Of a DNA stretch of 64,000 bases, positions 53,222 to 61,953 are shown piece after piece. Below the pieces are notes generated by a model. The model saw nothing but the letters and a program-made list of their open reading frames with translations, was not told where the DNA came from and made no database searches. The DNA is from Lacrimispora algidixylanolytica. GTDB lineage: Bacteria; Bacillota; Clostridia; Lachnospirales; Lachnospiraceae. Positions within the stretch are counted from its first letter, which is position 1. Each line of letters opens with the position of its first letter. The stretch lies in the NCBI RefSeq assembly GCF_003609635.1, contig NZ_MCIA01000035.1:62001-126000 (forward strand). The letters run 5' to 3'. Position numbers and translations under genes: made by a program.

Positions 53222-53842
53222 ATGCGTGATATATTCATTTTAGTACTCGCTCTTTCTACGGACAGCTTTGTTGCCAGCCTTGCCTATGGGGCAAACCGGC
53301 TGCGTATTTCTTTCGCTAAGGTGATTGCGGTAAATTTAATTTGCAGTGGATGCCTGGGAGCGGCTCTGATGTTTGGTGGCGTTCTTAATGGATTGGTACC
53401 GGAAGCCTTTGCAAGAGGACTTGGATTTACATGTCTGTTTTTCCTTGGAGCCATGAAGCTTCTTGATTTTGCCATCAAAAAATATATTAACAAACATGTA
53501 AATGTCCGAAAGGATCTTACGTTTTCCATTTCCGGTTTGAGCATTATCATAAATATCTACGGAAATCCCATGGCAGCAGACTGGGATGAATCTAAAACAT
53601 TATCTTGGAAGGAAACAGTAATGTTTTCTCTGGCCATGTCTATAGACAGCCTTGTGGCTGGAGGATTATCTGGATTTCTCATGATGCCTCCGGGCTTGAC
53701 TTCATGTATCTCATTACTCGTCGGAATCGTAGTTATGTATATCGGTCTCTTTCTGGGACATGAATTGTCGGTTCGAAAGGACTGGGATCTTTCCTGGGTT
53801 AGCGGATTGCTGTTTTTGTTTCTCGCCTTTAGGAAGCTTTAA
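53222..53842 (+). CDS. ytaF: Sporulation membrane protein YtaF (MntP-like)
   Basis: The 206-residue polytopic protein has six predicted helices in two repeated halves. The repeat signature ALSTDSFVASLAYGANR recurs as AMSIDSLVAGGLSGF, as in the MntP/YtaF Mn2+ exporter superfamily. YtaF is associated with sporulation and is found next to spore genes. The ribosome site is weak. Its closeness to sigK fits mother-cell expression, but no sigma-E or sigma-K promoter could be confirmed. Confidence 0.85.
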   Translation: MRDIFILVLALSTDSFVASLAYGANRLRISFAKVIAVNLICSGCLGAALMFGGVLNGLVPEAFARGLGFTCLFFLGAMKLLDFAIKKYINKHVNVRKDLTFSISGLSIIINIYGNPMAADWDESKTLSWKETVMFSLAMSIDSLVAGGLSGFLMMPPGLTSCISLLVGIVVMYIGLFLGHELSVRKDWDLSWVSGLLFLFLAFRKL

Positions 53843-53928
53843 ATGATGGTGATAATGAGGTTTGGCTCTTCTGGGTTAAACCTCTTTTTCACTGTGAATA
53901 AATGTTATTAAAAATAGGAGAAGAATAC

Positions 53929-55089
53929 ATGCAATATACAATTCCTCATTATTATCATAAATTTCAATGCATCGCAGGAGCTTGTAAGGATACCTGCTGT
54001 GCCGGTTGGTCCATCATGATTGATGACAAAGCGAAAAAACGTTATTGGAGGCAAAAGGGAAGTTTTGGTGAACGACTCAAGCAATCCATTGACTGGAAGA
54101 ACAGCTCTTTTAAGCAATGTGGCAGACGATGTGTCTTCCTAAACCGGGAAAAACTTTGTGATATTTATACCGAAGCTGGGCCGGACATGCTTTGCAAAAC
54201 TTGTAGGGAATATCCAAGACATACGGAGGAATTTCAGGGTGTCAGGGAGATTTCTCTTTCCCTGTCCTGCGAAGAGGCCGCAAGAATTATTCTTGGTACC
54301 AAGGAGTCAGTCTATTTTCAGACAAAAGAAGATGAAAAGGAAGAAATCTATCCTGAATTTGACTCTTCCTTGTTTCATACGCTGACGGAAGCAAGAAAAC
54401 TTATTATTTCCTTTCTCCAAGACAGGAGATATAGCTGCAGCCACCGTATGGCGATGTCATTAGGGTTTGCCCATGATATACAAAGCAGGATCAGAGGTGA
54501 CCGGGTTTTTGAAATTAACGGTCTGATGGAGCGGTACCAGGATGAATCCCTACATGGTATCATTGAAAAGAAGATCAATAACAGTAAGGAACATGAGGAA
54601 AACCGTTTTGTAAAAGTGAAGGAATGGTTTACCATCTTTCAGGAGATAGAGGTCCTTGATGCGGACTGGTCAAGGTACATTAACACCATTAAGAAGCTGT
54701 TATTTGAAAAAGGAATTACTTCCTATGAGGAAAATCGTATTGCTTTTTACAACCATCTAAAGGAAAATCCTGAAAGAGAAGAACAGTGGGAGATTTGGTG
54801 TGAACAGCTTTTGGTTTACTTTGTTTTCACTTATTTTTGTGGTTCTGTTTATGACGAACAGCCGTATGGGAAGATAAAGCTAGCAGTCGTGTGCACCTTG
54901 CTAATTCAAGAGATGGCTCAGGCAACGTTTAAGATGCGGGAAGGCAGATTGGATTTTTCTGAGTTCGTTCATCTTTCTCATCGCTTTTCCAAAGAAATGG
55001 AGCATTCCGACCTGAATTTAAATACAATGGACCGGATATTTACAACAGATAAGAAATTTGGGCTGAAATCCCTTCTTTCTGTTTTATAG
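53929..55089 (+). CDS. FliB-family lysine N-methylase-like protein
   Basis: The 386-residue protein has an N-terminal cysteine-rich cluster (CIAGACKDTCCAGWSI, CGRRCVFLN, LCDIYTEAGPDMLCKTCREYP) that should bind a metal or Fe-S cluster. It is typical of FliB, annotated as flagellin lysine-N-methylase. ATG 53929 follows GGAGAAG, and the upstream frame (to 53902) precedes the ribosome site. No flagellar genes are in the window, so its substrate may differ. Confidence 0.85.
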   Translation: MQYTIPHYYHKFQCIAGACKDTCCAGWSIMIDDKAKKRYWRQKGSFGERLKQSIDWKNSSFKQCGRRCVFLNREKLCDIYTEAGPDMLCKTCREYPRHTEEFQGVREISLSLSCEEAARIILGTKESVYFQTKEDEKEEIYPEFDSSLFHTLTEARKLIISFLQDRRYSCSHRMAMSLGFAHDIQSRIRGDRVFEINGLMERYQDESLHGIIEKKINNSKEHEENRFVKVKEWFTIFQEIEVLDADWSRYINTIKKLLFEKGITSYEENRIAFYNHLKENPEREEQWEIWCEQLLVYFVFTYFCGSVYDEQPYGKIKLAVVCTLLIQEMAQATFKMREGRLDFSEFVHLSHRFSKEMEHSDLNLNTMDRIFTTDKKFGLKSLLSVL

Positions 55090-55099
55090 GAGAGTATGA

Positions 55100-55546
55100 G
55101 TGAAAGTTACGAAAGAATTGAATAGAGATGAGAAACGAAACAAGAAGAATACAATAATGACGTTGTTTTTATTGGCATTCTTTGGAATATACTGTGTTGC
55201 GCTATACACCCTTACGGGAGGTTTGTGTGTATTTAGTGGTCTTTTAGGCATTCCTTGCCCTGGATGCGGTGGGTCAAGGGCAATCCTTTATTTGGCGAAG
55301 GGGAACTTACAAAAATGCTTGGAGCTTAATCCTTCTGCACCTCTCGTGTTCCTTTGTCTGTTAAATGAAATACGAGTGAGTTATTTTAAAAGAGGAAATA
55401 AAAAGCTTGCTGGTATTTTATTATCTGTCAGTATTATAATCTCCTTGATTTTGTATATCGTTCGTATGAAACTATACTTCCCATATAGGGAGCCTTATGT
55501 TATGTATCCGAATAGTTTATTAATACGAATCTTAAAGGGAATATAA
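55100..55546 (+). CDS. DUF2752 membrane protein
   Basis: The 148-residue protein has three to four predicted transmembrane helices and the family hallmark IPCPGCGGSRAILYLAKGN, in which paired cysteines precede a helix. The family function is unknown. GTG 55100 follows AGGAGAG; the gene lies 10 bp after the FliB-like gene and is likely co-transcribed. Confidence 0.85.
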   Translation: MKVTKELNRDEKRNKKNTIMTLFLLAFFGIYCVALYTLTGGLCVFSGLLGIPCPGCGGSRAILYLAKGNLQKCLELNPSAPLVFLCLLNEIRVSYFKRGNKKLAGILLSVSIIISLILYIVRMKLYFPYREPYVMYPNSLLIRILKGI

Positions 55547-55642
55547 TAAAAAAGTTACATAATTAAATAATTCCAATTTTTTGAATTATATGGTATAATT
55601 TGCTTTGACAAATTATAGTTTTTTTACTAAGGAGGAAATTGT

Positions 55643-55933
55643 ATGGAAAACGATTACAATGTAGTTTATCAGGAGAATCAGAATTCTAACCAGATGGATC
55701 CAAACAAAAGCGTAATGACAATGGGAGAGTGGCTAGTTACTTTGCTGGTTATGTTAGTTCCATGTGTTAATATTATTATGATGTTTGTATGGGCTTTTGG
55801 AAATGGAAATGAGAATCGTAAGAATTTTTGCAAAGCAAATCTTATTATGCAGGTGATACAGGCAGTAATTATAATTATTTTATACGTTACTATATTCGCT
55901 GGTATAATGGCAGCAGCTTATGGATCATATTAA
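55643..55933 (+). CDS. Small two-helix membrane protein
   Basis: The 96-residue protein has a polar N-terminus (1-25) and two transmembrane helices (about 29-51 and 67-92) joined by a basic loop FGNGNENRKNFCKAN. I do not recognise a named family. A strong AAGGAGG site and a TATAAT upstream (55591-55596 region) support expression, and a terminator follows directly. Confidence 0.75.
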   Translation: MENDYNVVYQENQNSNQMDPNKSVMTMGEWLVTLLVMLVPCVNIIMMFVWAFGNGNENRKNFCKANLIMQVIQAVIIIILYVTIFAGIMAAAYGSY

Positions 55934-55961
55934 AAAAGAGGTCGCAAGACCTCTTTTTTTA
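55932..55961. terminator. Bidirectional terminator between the small membrane gene and lrgB
   Basis: AAAAAAGAGGTC / GACCTCTTTTTTT with a GCAA tetraloop. Confidence 0.93.
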
Positions 55962-55975
55962 ATCCAAATATTTAT

Positions 55976-56668
55976 TTAATGAAAATTTGCAAAGATAGAC
56001 GCAAACACTACCGTACAAAGTCCGGAGGTAGCGATGGCCAGGCCACTCATAGCGCCTTCTATTTCGCCTAATTCCAGAGCTTTTGTAGTCCCAATTGCAT
56101 GAGCGGAAGACCCAATAGCAATGCCCACTGCCACAGGTTCTGTAATATGAAATACTTTGCATATTGTTTCCGCAATTATGTTGCCTAGAATCCCTGTGAT
56201 TATAATACTTGCAACGGTAATTGTCACAAACCCTTTCATCTCTTCAGAGATACCCATAGCGATGGCAGTCGTTATGGACTTAGGAAGAAACGTTACATAT
56301 TCCTGATGATTGAGTCCAAAAATCACAGCCAGAAGAAGTACCGTAGCCATGGTGGTAACAACTCCTGTTATGGTGCCTGCCACAATCGCCTTGGAATGCT
56401 TCTTAAGCATCTCCATCTGACGATATAAAGGCACAGCCAAACAGATGGTAGCAGGGGTAAGAAGATAACTGATATATTTGGCACTCTGGTTATATACCTC
56501 ATATTTAATATTAAATAAAGATAAAAGACCCATAACGACCAGAATGGATATTAACAATGGGTTAAAAAGAGGGGATCTAAACTTTCTTTTTAACTGAATG
56601 CCTAGTTCATAGCCTAGTAGGCTAATCACCGCTCCAAAAAATAAGAAACCATTTATTGTATTACTCAT
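55976..56668 (-). CDS. lrgB: LrgB/CidB family membrane protein
   Basis: The 230-residue polytopic protein is the partner of LrgA in antiholin-like systems, linked in some bacteria to pyruvate transport and control of wall hydrolysis. Conserved segments LLTPATICLAVPLYRQME, SVTTAIAMGIS-like SITTAIAMGIS and GSSAHAIGTTKALELGE are seen. ATG 56668 lies 9 nt after GGAAAGG and overlaps the end of lrgA by 8 nt. Confidence 0.92.
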   Translation of the reverse strand: MSNTINGFLFFGAVISLLGYELGIQLKRKFRSPLFNPLLISILVVMGLLSLFNIKYEVYNQSAKYISYLLTPATICLAVPLYRQMEMLKKHSKAIVAGTITGVVTTMATVLLLAVIFGLNHQEYVTFLPKSITTAIAMGISEEMKGFVTITVASIIITGILGNIIAETICKVFHITEPVAVGIAIGSSAHAIGTTKALELGEIEGAMSGLAIATSGLCTVVFASIFANFH

Positions 56669-57032
56669 GATCATCATCCTTTCCTTTTTTATCAATTTGG
56701 ATAAAAAACTGGGTGACTTTTCCTGTTGCCACCATAACTACGATGGTGGATAGCAGAGTTATAACGATAAACGGAATCAGCATAGCTCCAAGAATCTCCC
56801 AGGAATCCAACAATCCTACCCCCGCAGGTATAAACATAATTGGCATGATTTCTATAAGAAACATGCTTGCATCTTCAACTGCATTTAAAGGGATAAGTTT
56901 TGTTTTTAATCCCATTAACATTAGCAGCAAACCATAAATGCTGGCAGGAATTGGAAGAGGAATGAAAAGATGGATAATTTCTCCTATTAAGGATATAAAT
57001 AGAATAATGCTGAACTGCCTCAAGTACTTCAT
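56661..57032 (-). CDS. lrgA: CidA/LrgA family holin-like protein
   Basis: The 123-residue protein has four predicted transmembrane helices and the family motif IPASIYGLLLMLMGL (residues about 29-43). A charged, Asp-rich tail follows. It forms a two-gene operon with lrgB. No LytTR or LysR regulator, the usual partner, is adjacent. Confidence 0.92.
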   Translation of the reverse strand: MKYLRQFSIILFISLIGEIIHLFIPLPIPASIYGLLLMLMGLKTKLIPLNAVEDASMFLIEIMPIMFIPAGVGLLDSWEILGAMLIPFIVITLLSTIVVMVATGKVTQFFIQIDKKGKDDDHE

Positions 57033-57187
57033 AATTACGCCTCCTGCGTTTTTTGTCGAAATTTCAGCTAAAGATTATCCTAAACTTTTTTTATCCGGAT
57101 GTCAAATGGAATTATTGCATTAATTAAATACTTGCAATCTTAAGAATCTGTGTTATACTTGTGTCGTTAAAAAATAAAATATGAAAG

Positions 57188-57343
57188 TCGCAGAGTAGAC
57201 TGGTGTGCGTTAAGTGCTGAATGAACAGGGAGTTGTCATTCGGACGAAAAGATTTTCTTGCGGTACACGAGTTGCATCCCGCTGCATCAGAAGATAGGTA
57301 TTTTATATCTCCGGTTGTAGTCTGAGGTCTGCAAAGGAGGTAT
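57188..57343 (+). ncRNA. Tetrahydrofolate (THF) riboswitch
   Basis: The aptamer (57188-57290) shows the conserved GAGTAGA, TGCGTTAAGTG and CGGTACACGAGTTGCATCC blocks. Its P1 is closed by GCAG (57190-57193) / CTGC (57282-57285). No terminator lies downstream. Instead ATATCTCC (57305-57312) can pair with GGAGGTAT (57336-57343), which contains the ribosome site of folT, so control appears translational. It matches the gene it precedes, a folate transporter component. Confidence 0.88.
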
Positions 57344-57349
57344 TTTTTT

Positions 57350-57922
57350 ATGAAAAAATTCGTTACTTTGTTCACCGATTCTTACAAAGAGCTAAGACGT
57401 GTAAGAACCATCACCACGGCCGCTATGTTTGGCGCCCTGGCAATTATCCTTGGTATGTTCTCCATTGATTTTGGAAATTATATCAGAATTGGGTTCGCTT
57501 CCATTCCCAATGGAATCATTTCCTATCTATTTGGCCCCATTGTAGGTGGTCTGTTTTCAGGAAGTATGGATGTACTGAAATACTTATTAAAGCCCAATGG
57601 AGCTTTTTTCCCGGGCCTTACTATGGTTACTTTATTATCTGGTTTTATGTATGGCTGTTTTTACTATAAAAAGGCCATGACCTTAAAAAGGGTTCTTATC
57701 TCTAAGTTTATTGTCATGTTACTATGCAATGTGATATTAAACACCATATGCCTTTCCATACTGTATGGTAAAGGGTTTATGGTATTACTTCCTGCAAGAG
57801 CACTGAAAAATCTTGTGATGTGGCCCATCGATTCCATGATTTTTTATTCCCTGATTAAGGCTTTGGATACCATGGGAGTATTTCAGGTTTTCAAAAAAAC
57901 ACAAGCTGCCGATATAAAATAA
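57350..57922 (+). CDS. folT: Folate-family ECF transporter S component
   Basis: The 190-residue integral membrane protein with five to six helices is the substrate-binding component of a group II energy-coupling-factor transporter; the shared AAT module is elsewhere. The N-terminal ITTAAMFGALAIILGMFSID motif, with conserved small residues for ECF-T docking, and RIGFASIPNGIISYLFGPIV are typical of FolT. The THF riboswitch upstream makes folate the likely vitamin. Confidence 0.9.
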   Translation: MKKFVTLFTDSYKELRRVRTITTAAMFGALAIILGMFSIDFGNYIRIGFASIPNGIISYLFGPIVGGLFSGSMDVLKYLLKPNGAFFPGLTMVTLLSGFMYGCFYYKKAMTLKRVLISKFIVMLLCNVILNTICLSILYGKGFMVLLPARALKNLVMWPIDSMIFYSLIKALDTMGVFQVFKKTQAADIK

Positions 57923-58096
57923 AGCGATTGTTTTCATAAAGCTTGTATTAAATCCATGGACATAATTCCGCTTTCATACTATAATCTTAAATATCCGTGT
58001 TGTATATTTTGCGGATAAGGGGACAGTTTTGATGATAACAGGCGTAGTCCGTGGATTGCCCTCTATAGATAAACTTTTTAGTTAGGAGGAATGAAC

Positions 58097-58936
58097 ATGA
58101 GCGATACAAGTTGTACACATGATTGCAATAGTTGCGGAGAAAGTTGCACAAGCAGACAGGAAGGACCCAAAAGCTTTCTGGAGCCATTAAACCCAGCCAG
58201 TACGGTGAAAAAGGTAATTGGTATTGTAAGCGGTAAGGGCGGAGTAGGAAAGTCTCTTGTAACTACCATGATGGCGGTACGCATGAACGCCAAGGGATAT
58301 AAAACAGCAATTTTAGATGCTGATATTACTGGACCATCCATTCCGAAGGCATTTGGAATTACAGATTCTGGCGTAGGAATGACACCAAATGGCCTTATGA
58401 TTCCAGCAACCACATCCACTGGGATTGAAGTAATGTCTGCTAATCTTGTTTTAGATAATGAAACAGACCCAGTTATATGGAGAGGGCCTGTAATTGCAGG
58501 AGCCGTAAAGCAGTTCTGGCAGGAAGCTTTGTGGGAAAACGTCGATTATATGTTTGTTGATATGCCACCAGGGACTGGAGATGTCCCACTAACTGTATTC
58601 CAGTCTTTGCCTGTTGATGGAATTCTTATTGTTACTTCACCACAGGAACTGGTTTCCATGATTGTTGCAAAAGCGGTTAACATGGCGAAGAAGATGAATA
58701 TACCGATTCTTGGTCTGGTTGAAAATATGAGCTATTTAAATTGCCCAGGTTGTGGGACAAAGATTCATGTCTTTGGAGAGAGCCATATTGATGAAGTGGC
58801 AGGAATCCATGATCTTCCCATTTTAGCAAGGATACCAATTGATCCTAACATTGCAGCAGCTGTTGATAGCGGTACAGTAGAATACCTGGAATCTCCATGG
58901 CTTGATGAAGCTGTTTTGGCGGCAGAGAAAGCTTAA
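58097..58936 (+). CDS. Mrp/NBP35-family Fe-S cluster carrier ATPase
   Basis: The 279-residue P-loop ATPase of the ApbC/Mrp family has a deviant Walker A IVSGKGGVGKSLV and Walker B FVDMPPGTGD. A C-terminal CPGC pair can bind the bridging 4Fe-4S cluster. An extra Cys-rich N-terminus (CTHDCNSCGESC, residues 6-17) recalls NBP35. ATG 58097 is 7 nt after AGGAGG, and ATG 58091 is too close. It probably transfers clusters to apoproteins. Confidence 0.92.
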   Translation: MSDTSCTHDCNSCGESCTSRQEGPKSFLEPLNPASTVKKVIGIVSGKGGVGKSLVTTMMAVRMNAKGYKTAILDADITGPSIPKAFGITDSGVGMTPNGLMIPATTSTGIEVMSANLVLDNETDPVIWRGPVIAGAVKQFWQEALWENVDYMFVDMPPGTGDVPLTVFQSLPVDGILIVTSPQELVSMIVAKAVNMAKKMNIPILGLVENMSYLNCPGCGTKIHVFGESHIDEVAGIHDLPILARIPIDPNIAAAVDSGTVEYLESPWLDEAVLAAEKA

Positions 58937-58963
58937 GATTGTTTCTTAACATTGAGGTGAAAA

Positions 58964-59674
58964 ATGAATATAAGCATGAACCCTAACAGCGAATTGAACC
59001 AGTCTATTGTTAATGTACCGAATCTTGTTCAGGTTCCTGATCCTTTAATCAAACAGGCTTACCAGTTTCAGGAAGCGATGATGATGTACACTTGTGCGAT
59101 ACGTGAACTTAAGACTAAATTAGAGGTTTTAAATGACGAGTTATCTGTAAGGAATTCCAGAAATCCCATTGAACTTGTGAAGTCAAGAGTCAAGAAGCCT
59201 ATAAGCATCGTAGAAAAGCTGCAGCGCAGAGGCCTTTCCATATCCTTAGAATCTATGACAGAAAATCTGGATGATGTGGCAGGTATTCGAGTGATCTGTT
59301 CTTTTCTTGACGATATTTACGCGGTGGCTGAGATGCTCACCCGTCAGGATGACGTACATATCATTGCAATTAAGGATTATATCCGTCACCCTAAGGCCAA
59401 TGGATACCGCAGCTACCACATGATTGTTGAGATACCTGTGTTTTTCTCAGATCAAAAGAAATGGATGCGGGTAGAGGTACAGATTCGTACCATCGCCATG
59501 GATTTTTGGGCAAGCCTTGACCATCAATTAAAGTATAAAAAGGAAATGGAAGCCAATTCTGAAGATATCAGCATAGAGCTTAGGGAATGTGCAGAAGTGA
59601 TTGCAAATACGGATGAGCGTATGTTGAATATCAGAAAGAAGATTGAAGCTCAGGAAATTGCCTTAAATAAATAA
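58964..59674 (+). CDS. Small alarmone synthetase (GTP pyrophosphokinase, RelQ/YjbM-like)
   Basis: This is a 236-residue single-domain (p)ppGpp synthetase. The RelA/SpoT synthetase signature is intact: VKSRVKKPISIVEKLQRRGL (ATP-binding basic stretch), DDVAGIRVICSFLDDIY, KDYIRHPKANGYRSYHM and VEVQIRTIAMDFWASLDHQL. No HD hydrolase domain or C-terminal regulatory region is present, as in SAS proteins. GAGGTG precedes the ATG. Confidence 0.93.
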   Translation: MNISMNPNSELNQSIVNVPNLVQVPDPLIKQAYQFQEAMMMYTCAIRELKTKLEVLNDELSVRNSRNPIELVKSRVKKPISIVEKLQRRGLSISLESMTENLDDVAGIRVICSFLDDIYAVAEMLTRQDDVHIIAIKDYIRHPKANGYRSYHMIVEIPVFFSDQKKWMRVEVQIRTIAMDFWASLDHQLKYKKEMEANSEDISIELRECAEVIANTDERMLNIRKKIEAQEIALNK

Positions 59675-59682
59675 TAGATATA

Positions 59683-59740
59683 AAAAGAACCTCACCGGGA
59701 AAACCAGTTTTAAGCGGCTTACTTGGTGGGGTTCTTTTTG
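59683..59740. terminator. Bidirectional terminator between the alarmone synthetase and histidine kinase genes
   Basis: AAAGAACCTCACC pairs with GGTGGGGTTCTTT across a 30-nt region, followed by a T-run. Confidence 0.85.
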
Positions 59741-59750
59741 TTTTATGAGT

Positions 59751-60995
59751 CTAAGAATGAAGTGGAAGAGTCACGGTAAATATAGTCCCATCAGACTGGT
59801 TGCTCACTACACTAATCTTACCTTTATGATGTTCAATAATAGTTTTAGCGATAGAAAGTCCAAGACCATATCCTCCTTCTTTTCGGACTCTTGATTTATC
59901 TGTCCGGTAGAAACGTTCAAATATGTGTATCTGCTCTTTTGGAGGAATGACCTCACCAGAATTACGAACAGTTAGGACAGCCAAATGGTTTGATTTTTTT
60001 AGCTCAATGAATATGGTACCATTTTTTTCTGCATATTTGCAGGCATTGTCAAGAAGTATGGAAACGACCTGTTTTAACTGGGATTCACAGCCGTTCAGCA
60101 TAATATCGTTTTCAATTTCATTTGCCAGAGCTACTTTATTTTCAAATGCAATGGATTCAAAGATAAGAGTGCTCTTTAAAACCAGGTTGCTGAAATCAAC
60201 CAGTGTATTTGAATGAATGACATCGTTTATTACACCTGCATCGGAACGGGCGAGGAAAAGGAGATTTTCTACCAACTGTTTCATTCTGGAGGCCTCTTCT
60301 TTGGTGTTATTCAACCACTTGCTCTGATCTTGAATGGTACGATCTTCGTGGGAGGAGAGGATATCTAGATTTGCCAGGATAACGGTGAGCGGAGTTTTAA
60401 GCTCATGAGATGCATCTGCAATAAATTGGTTTTGTTGTTGCCAGGCCTTCTCCACCGGTTTTAGGGCCAGACGTGATAAATACAAGCTTAGTAGAAAGAA
60501 GAGAATTAATGCAACAAGAAAAAGGAGGAAGCAGTTAATCAAAAGTGTTTTTGTATTGCTCAACTCATAGCTTTGATCTGCAAATCCTATTTTAATCCCT
60601 TCTGGGGAATTTATTTTTATATACCGCAGAGAATAATCCGATAGAGCTCCCTTTTCCAGGTCTCTGGAATCGACTAGCTGGACCAGAGTAGAAGCCAACT
60701 CAGAGGTAACTGTAATATTACTTTCTTCCACAGATTTTACAGTGTGGTCAGAATTCAATGTTACTACAAATGTAGGGATTGGTGGTGGTGGATCTTTCTT
60801 TCTTGGATTTCCGACTTCCAGTTGAAAGGGTGGTGGGAGCCGATCTTTATCAATGGCCATAGCCAGCGCCATATTGGTTTGGCGAACGAAATGCTCTGAG
60901 GCGGAATAAAAAAACATACTTAATATCGCTATGAGGATGGTGACCACAAAAAACATATTACTTATAATGAATTTCCATTTTAATTTCTTTATCAT
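59751..60995 (-). CDS. Sensor histidine kinase
   Basis: The 414-residue membrane kinase has two transmembrane helices (about 10-30 and 150-175) flanking a roughly 115-residue extracellular sensor. The dimerisation/phospho-acceptor His is in FIDASHELKTPLTV-like FIADASHELKTPLTV (near 200), and the ATPase boxes follow: N box LLDNACKYA and G boxes GYGLGLSIAKTI. The sensor contains a Pro-rich stretch KKDPPPPIPT. It overlaps the response regulator gene by 4 nt; the signal is unknown. Confidence 0.93.
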   Translation of the reverse strand: MIKKLKWKFIISNMFFVVTILIAILSMFFYSASEHFVRQTNMALAMAIDKDRLPPPFQLEVGNPRKKDPPPPIPTFVVTLNSDHTVKSVEESNITVTSELASTLVQLVDSRDLEKGALSDYSLRYIKINSPEGIKIGFADQSYELSNTKTLLINCFLLFLVALILFFLLSLYLSRLALKPVEKAWQQQNQFIADASHELKTPLTVILANLDILSSHEDRTIQDQSKWLNNTKEEASRMKQLVENLLFLARSDAGVINDVIHSNTLVDFSNLVLKSTLIFESIAFENKVALANEIENDIMLNGCESQLKQVVSILLDNACKYAEKNGTIFIELKKSNHLAVLTVRNSGEVIPPKEQIHIFERFYRTDKSRVRKEGGYGLGLSIAKTIIEHHKGKISVVSNQSDGTIFTVTLPLHS

Positions 60996-61666
60996 TGTGA
61001 TTCCTCCAAACGATATCCAACTTTACGTATGGTACCAATTTCTATTAAGGAACCTACAAATGCCAGCTTTTTTCTCAAAAAGGAGATATAAGCTTCTACG
61101 TTGTTATCTTCCGCATCAGAATCATTTCCCCACACCCTAGTTATCAGGGTTTCTTTTGAAATGATTCTTCCTGAATTACTCATAAGTAATTTCAAAACCT
61201 CAAATTCCTTGTATGCGAGATGAATGGATTTATCCCCACAGCATAAATCATTGGAAGACAGGTTTAAAGAAAGATCTCCAAAGATCATTTCATCTATGAT
61301 TACTTCTCCCTGCCTGCGAGAAAGAGCACGTATCCGCGCCAGAAGTTCTTCTGGTATAAAAGGCTTAGTTAAGTAATCATCGGCCCCTTTGTCAAGTCCA
61401 TTTACTTTATCCGTGATATCATCACGAGCGGTTAGAAGTAGAACTGGTGTACGGATGCGGGACTCTCTTAATTTCTCTACAATCTGGAAGCCATTTTTTC
61501 CAGGGAGCATTATATCAAGTATAATCACATCATACTCATTGGTCAGAGCGTAATATAAACCATCTGTACCATCGTGAGTGATATCTGCAACATAATTCTG
61601 TTCCTTCATAATATGCCCTAAGGCGTCAGCAAGCCTGACTTCGTCTTCTACAATCAGTACTTTCAT
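60992..61666 (-). CDS. OmpR-family response regulator
   Basis: The 224-residue regulator has a receiver domain (MKVLIVEDE, acceptor Asp in VIILDIMLPG, Lys in DYLTKPF) and a C-terminal winged helix (ISKETLITRVWGNDSDAEDN and VRKVGYRLEE-like IRKVGYRLEE). ATG 61666 follows AGGAAGGA; the frame is open upstream without a better start. Paired 11-bp repeats upstream are its probable binding sites. It is co-transcribed with and translationally coupled to the kinase. Confidence 0.93.
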   Translation of the reverse strand: MKVLIVEDEVRLADALGHIMKEQNYVADITHDGTDGLYYALTNEYDVIILDIMLPGKNGFQIVEKLRESRIRTPVLLLTARDDITDKVNGLDKGADDYLTKPFIPEELLARIRALSRRQGEVIIDEMIFGDLSLNLSSNDLCCGDKSIHLAYKEFEVLKLLMSNSGRIISKETLITRVWGNDSDAEDNNVEAYISFLRKKLAFVGSLIEIGTIRKVGYRLEESQ

Positions 61667-61762
61667 GATAATAATCCTTCCTAATAAAAATCTGTTGTCA
61701 ACTATTATAAGCGGAGAAATGATTTTAAGCAAATTGTTTGATTTATATTATAGAAAAGAAAA

Positions 61763-61882
61763 CTGAAATTACGCTGAAATATGGTCATAGAAAAGAGGTC
61801 GACACCAATTTGCTATGACTTAGCTAGGTTTCGTATCATTAAAATATGACATAATCTGGCAAGCTTTTCAGGTTAATTTCAG
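61763..61882. promoter_or_regulatory. Two inverted copies of an 11-bp-spaced direct repeat, likely response regulator sites
   Basis: Site 1 on the + strand has CTGAAAT at 61763-61769 and 61774-61780 (11-bp period). Site 2 on the - strand reads CTGAAATTAACCTGAAA, the complement of 61866-61882, again with an 11-bp period. The two 17-bp sites differ at only two positions. An 11-bp period is what OmpR/PhoB-type dimers recognise. The sites flank the divergent region between the two-component operon and the SLH-efflux operon. Confidence 0.7.
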
Positions 61883-61953
61883 TCTACAGTCACATTTCTG
61901 ACATAGGAGTTTGCTATGATGTGTTTAGTTCAGACAGGAAAGGAGAAATTTAC

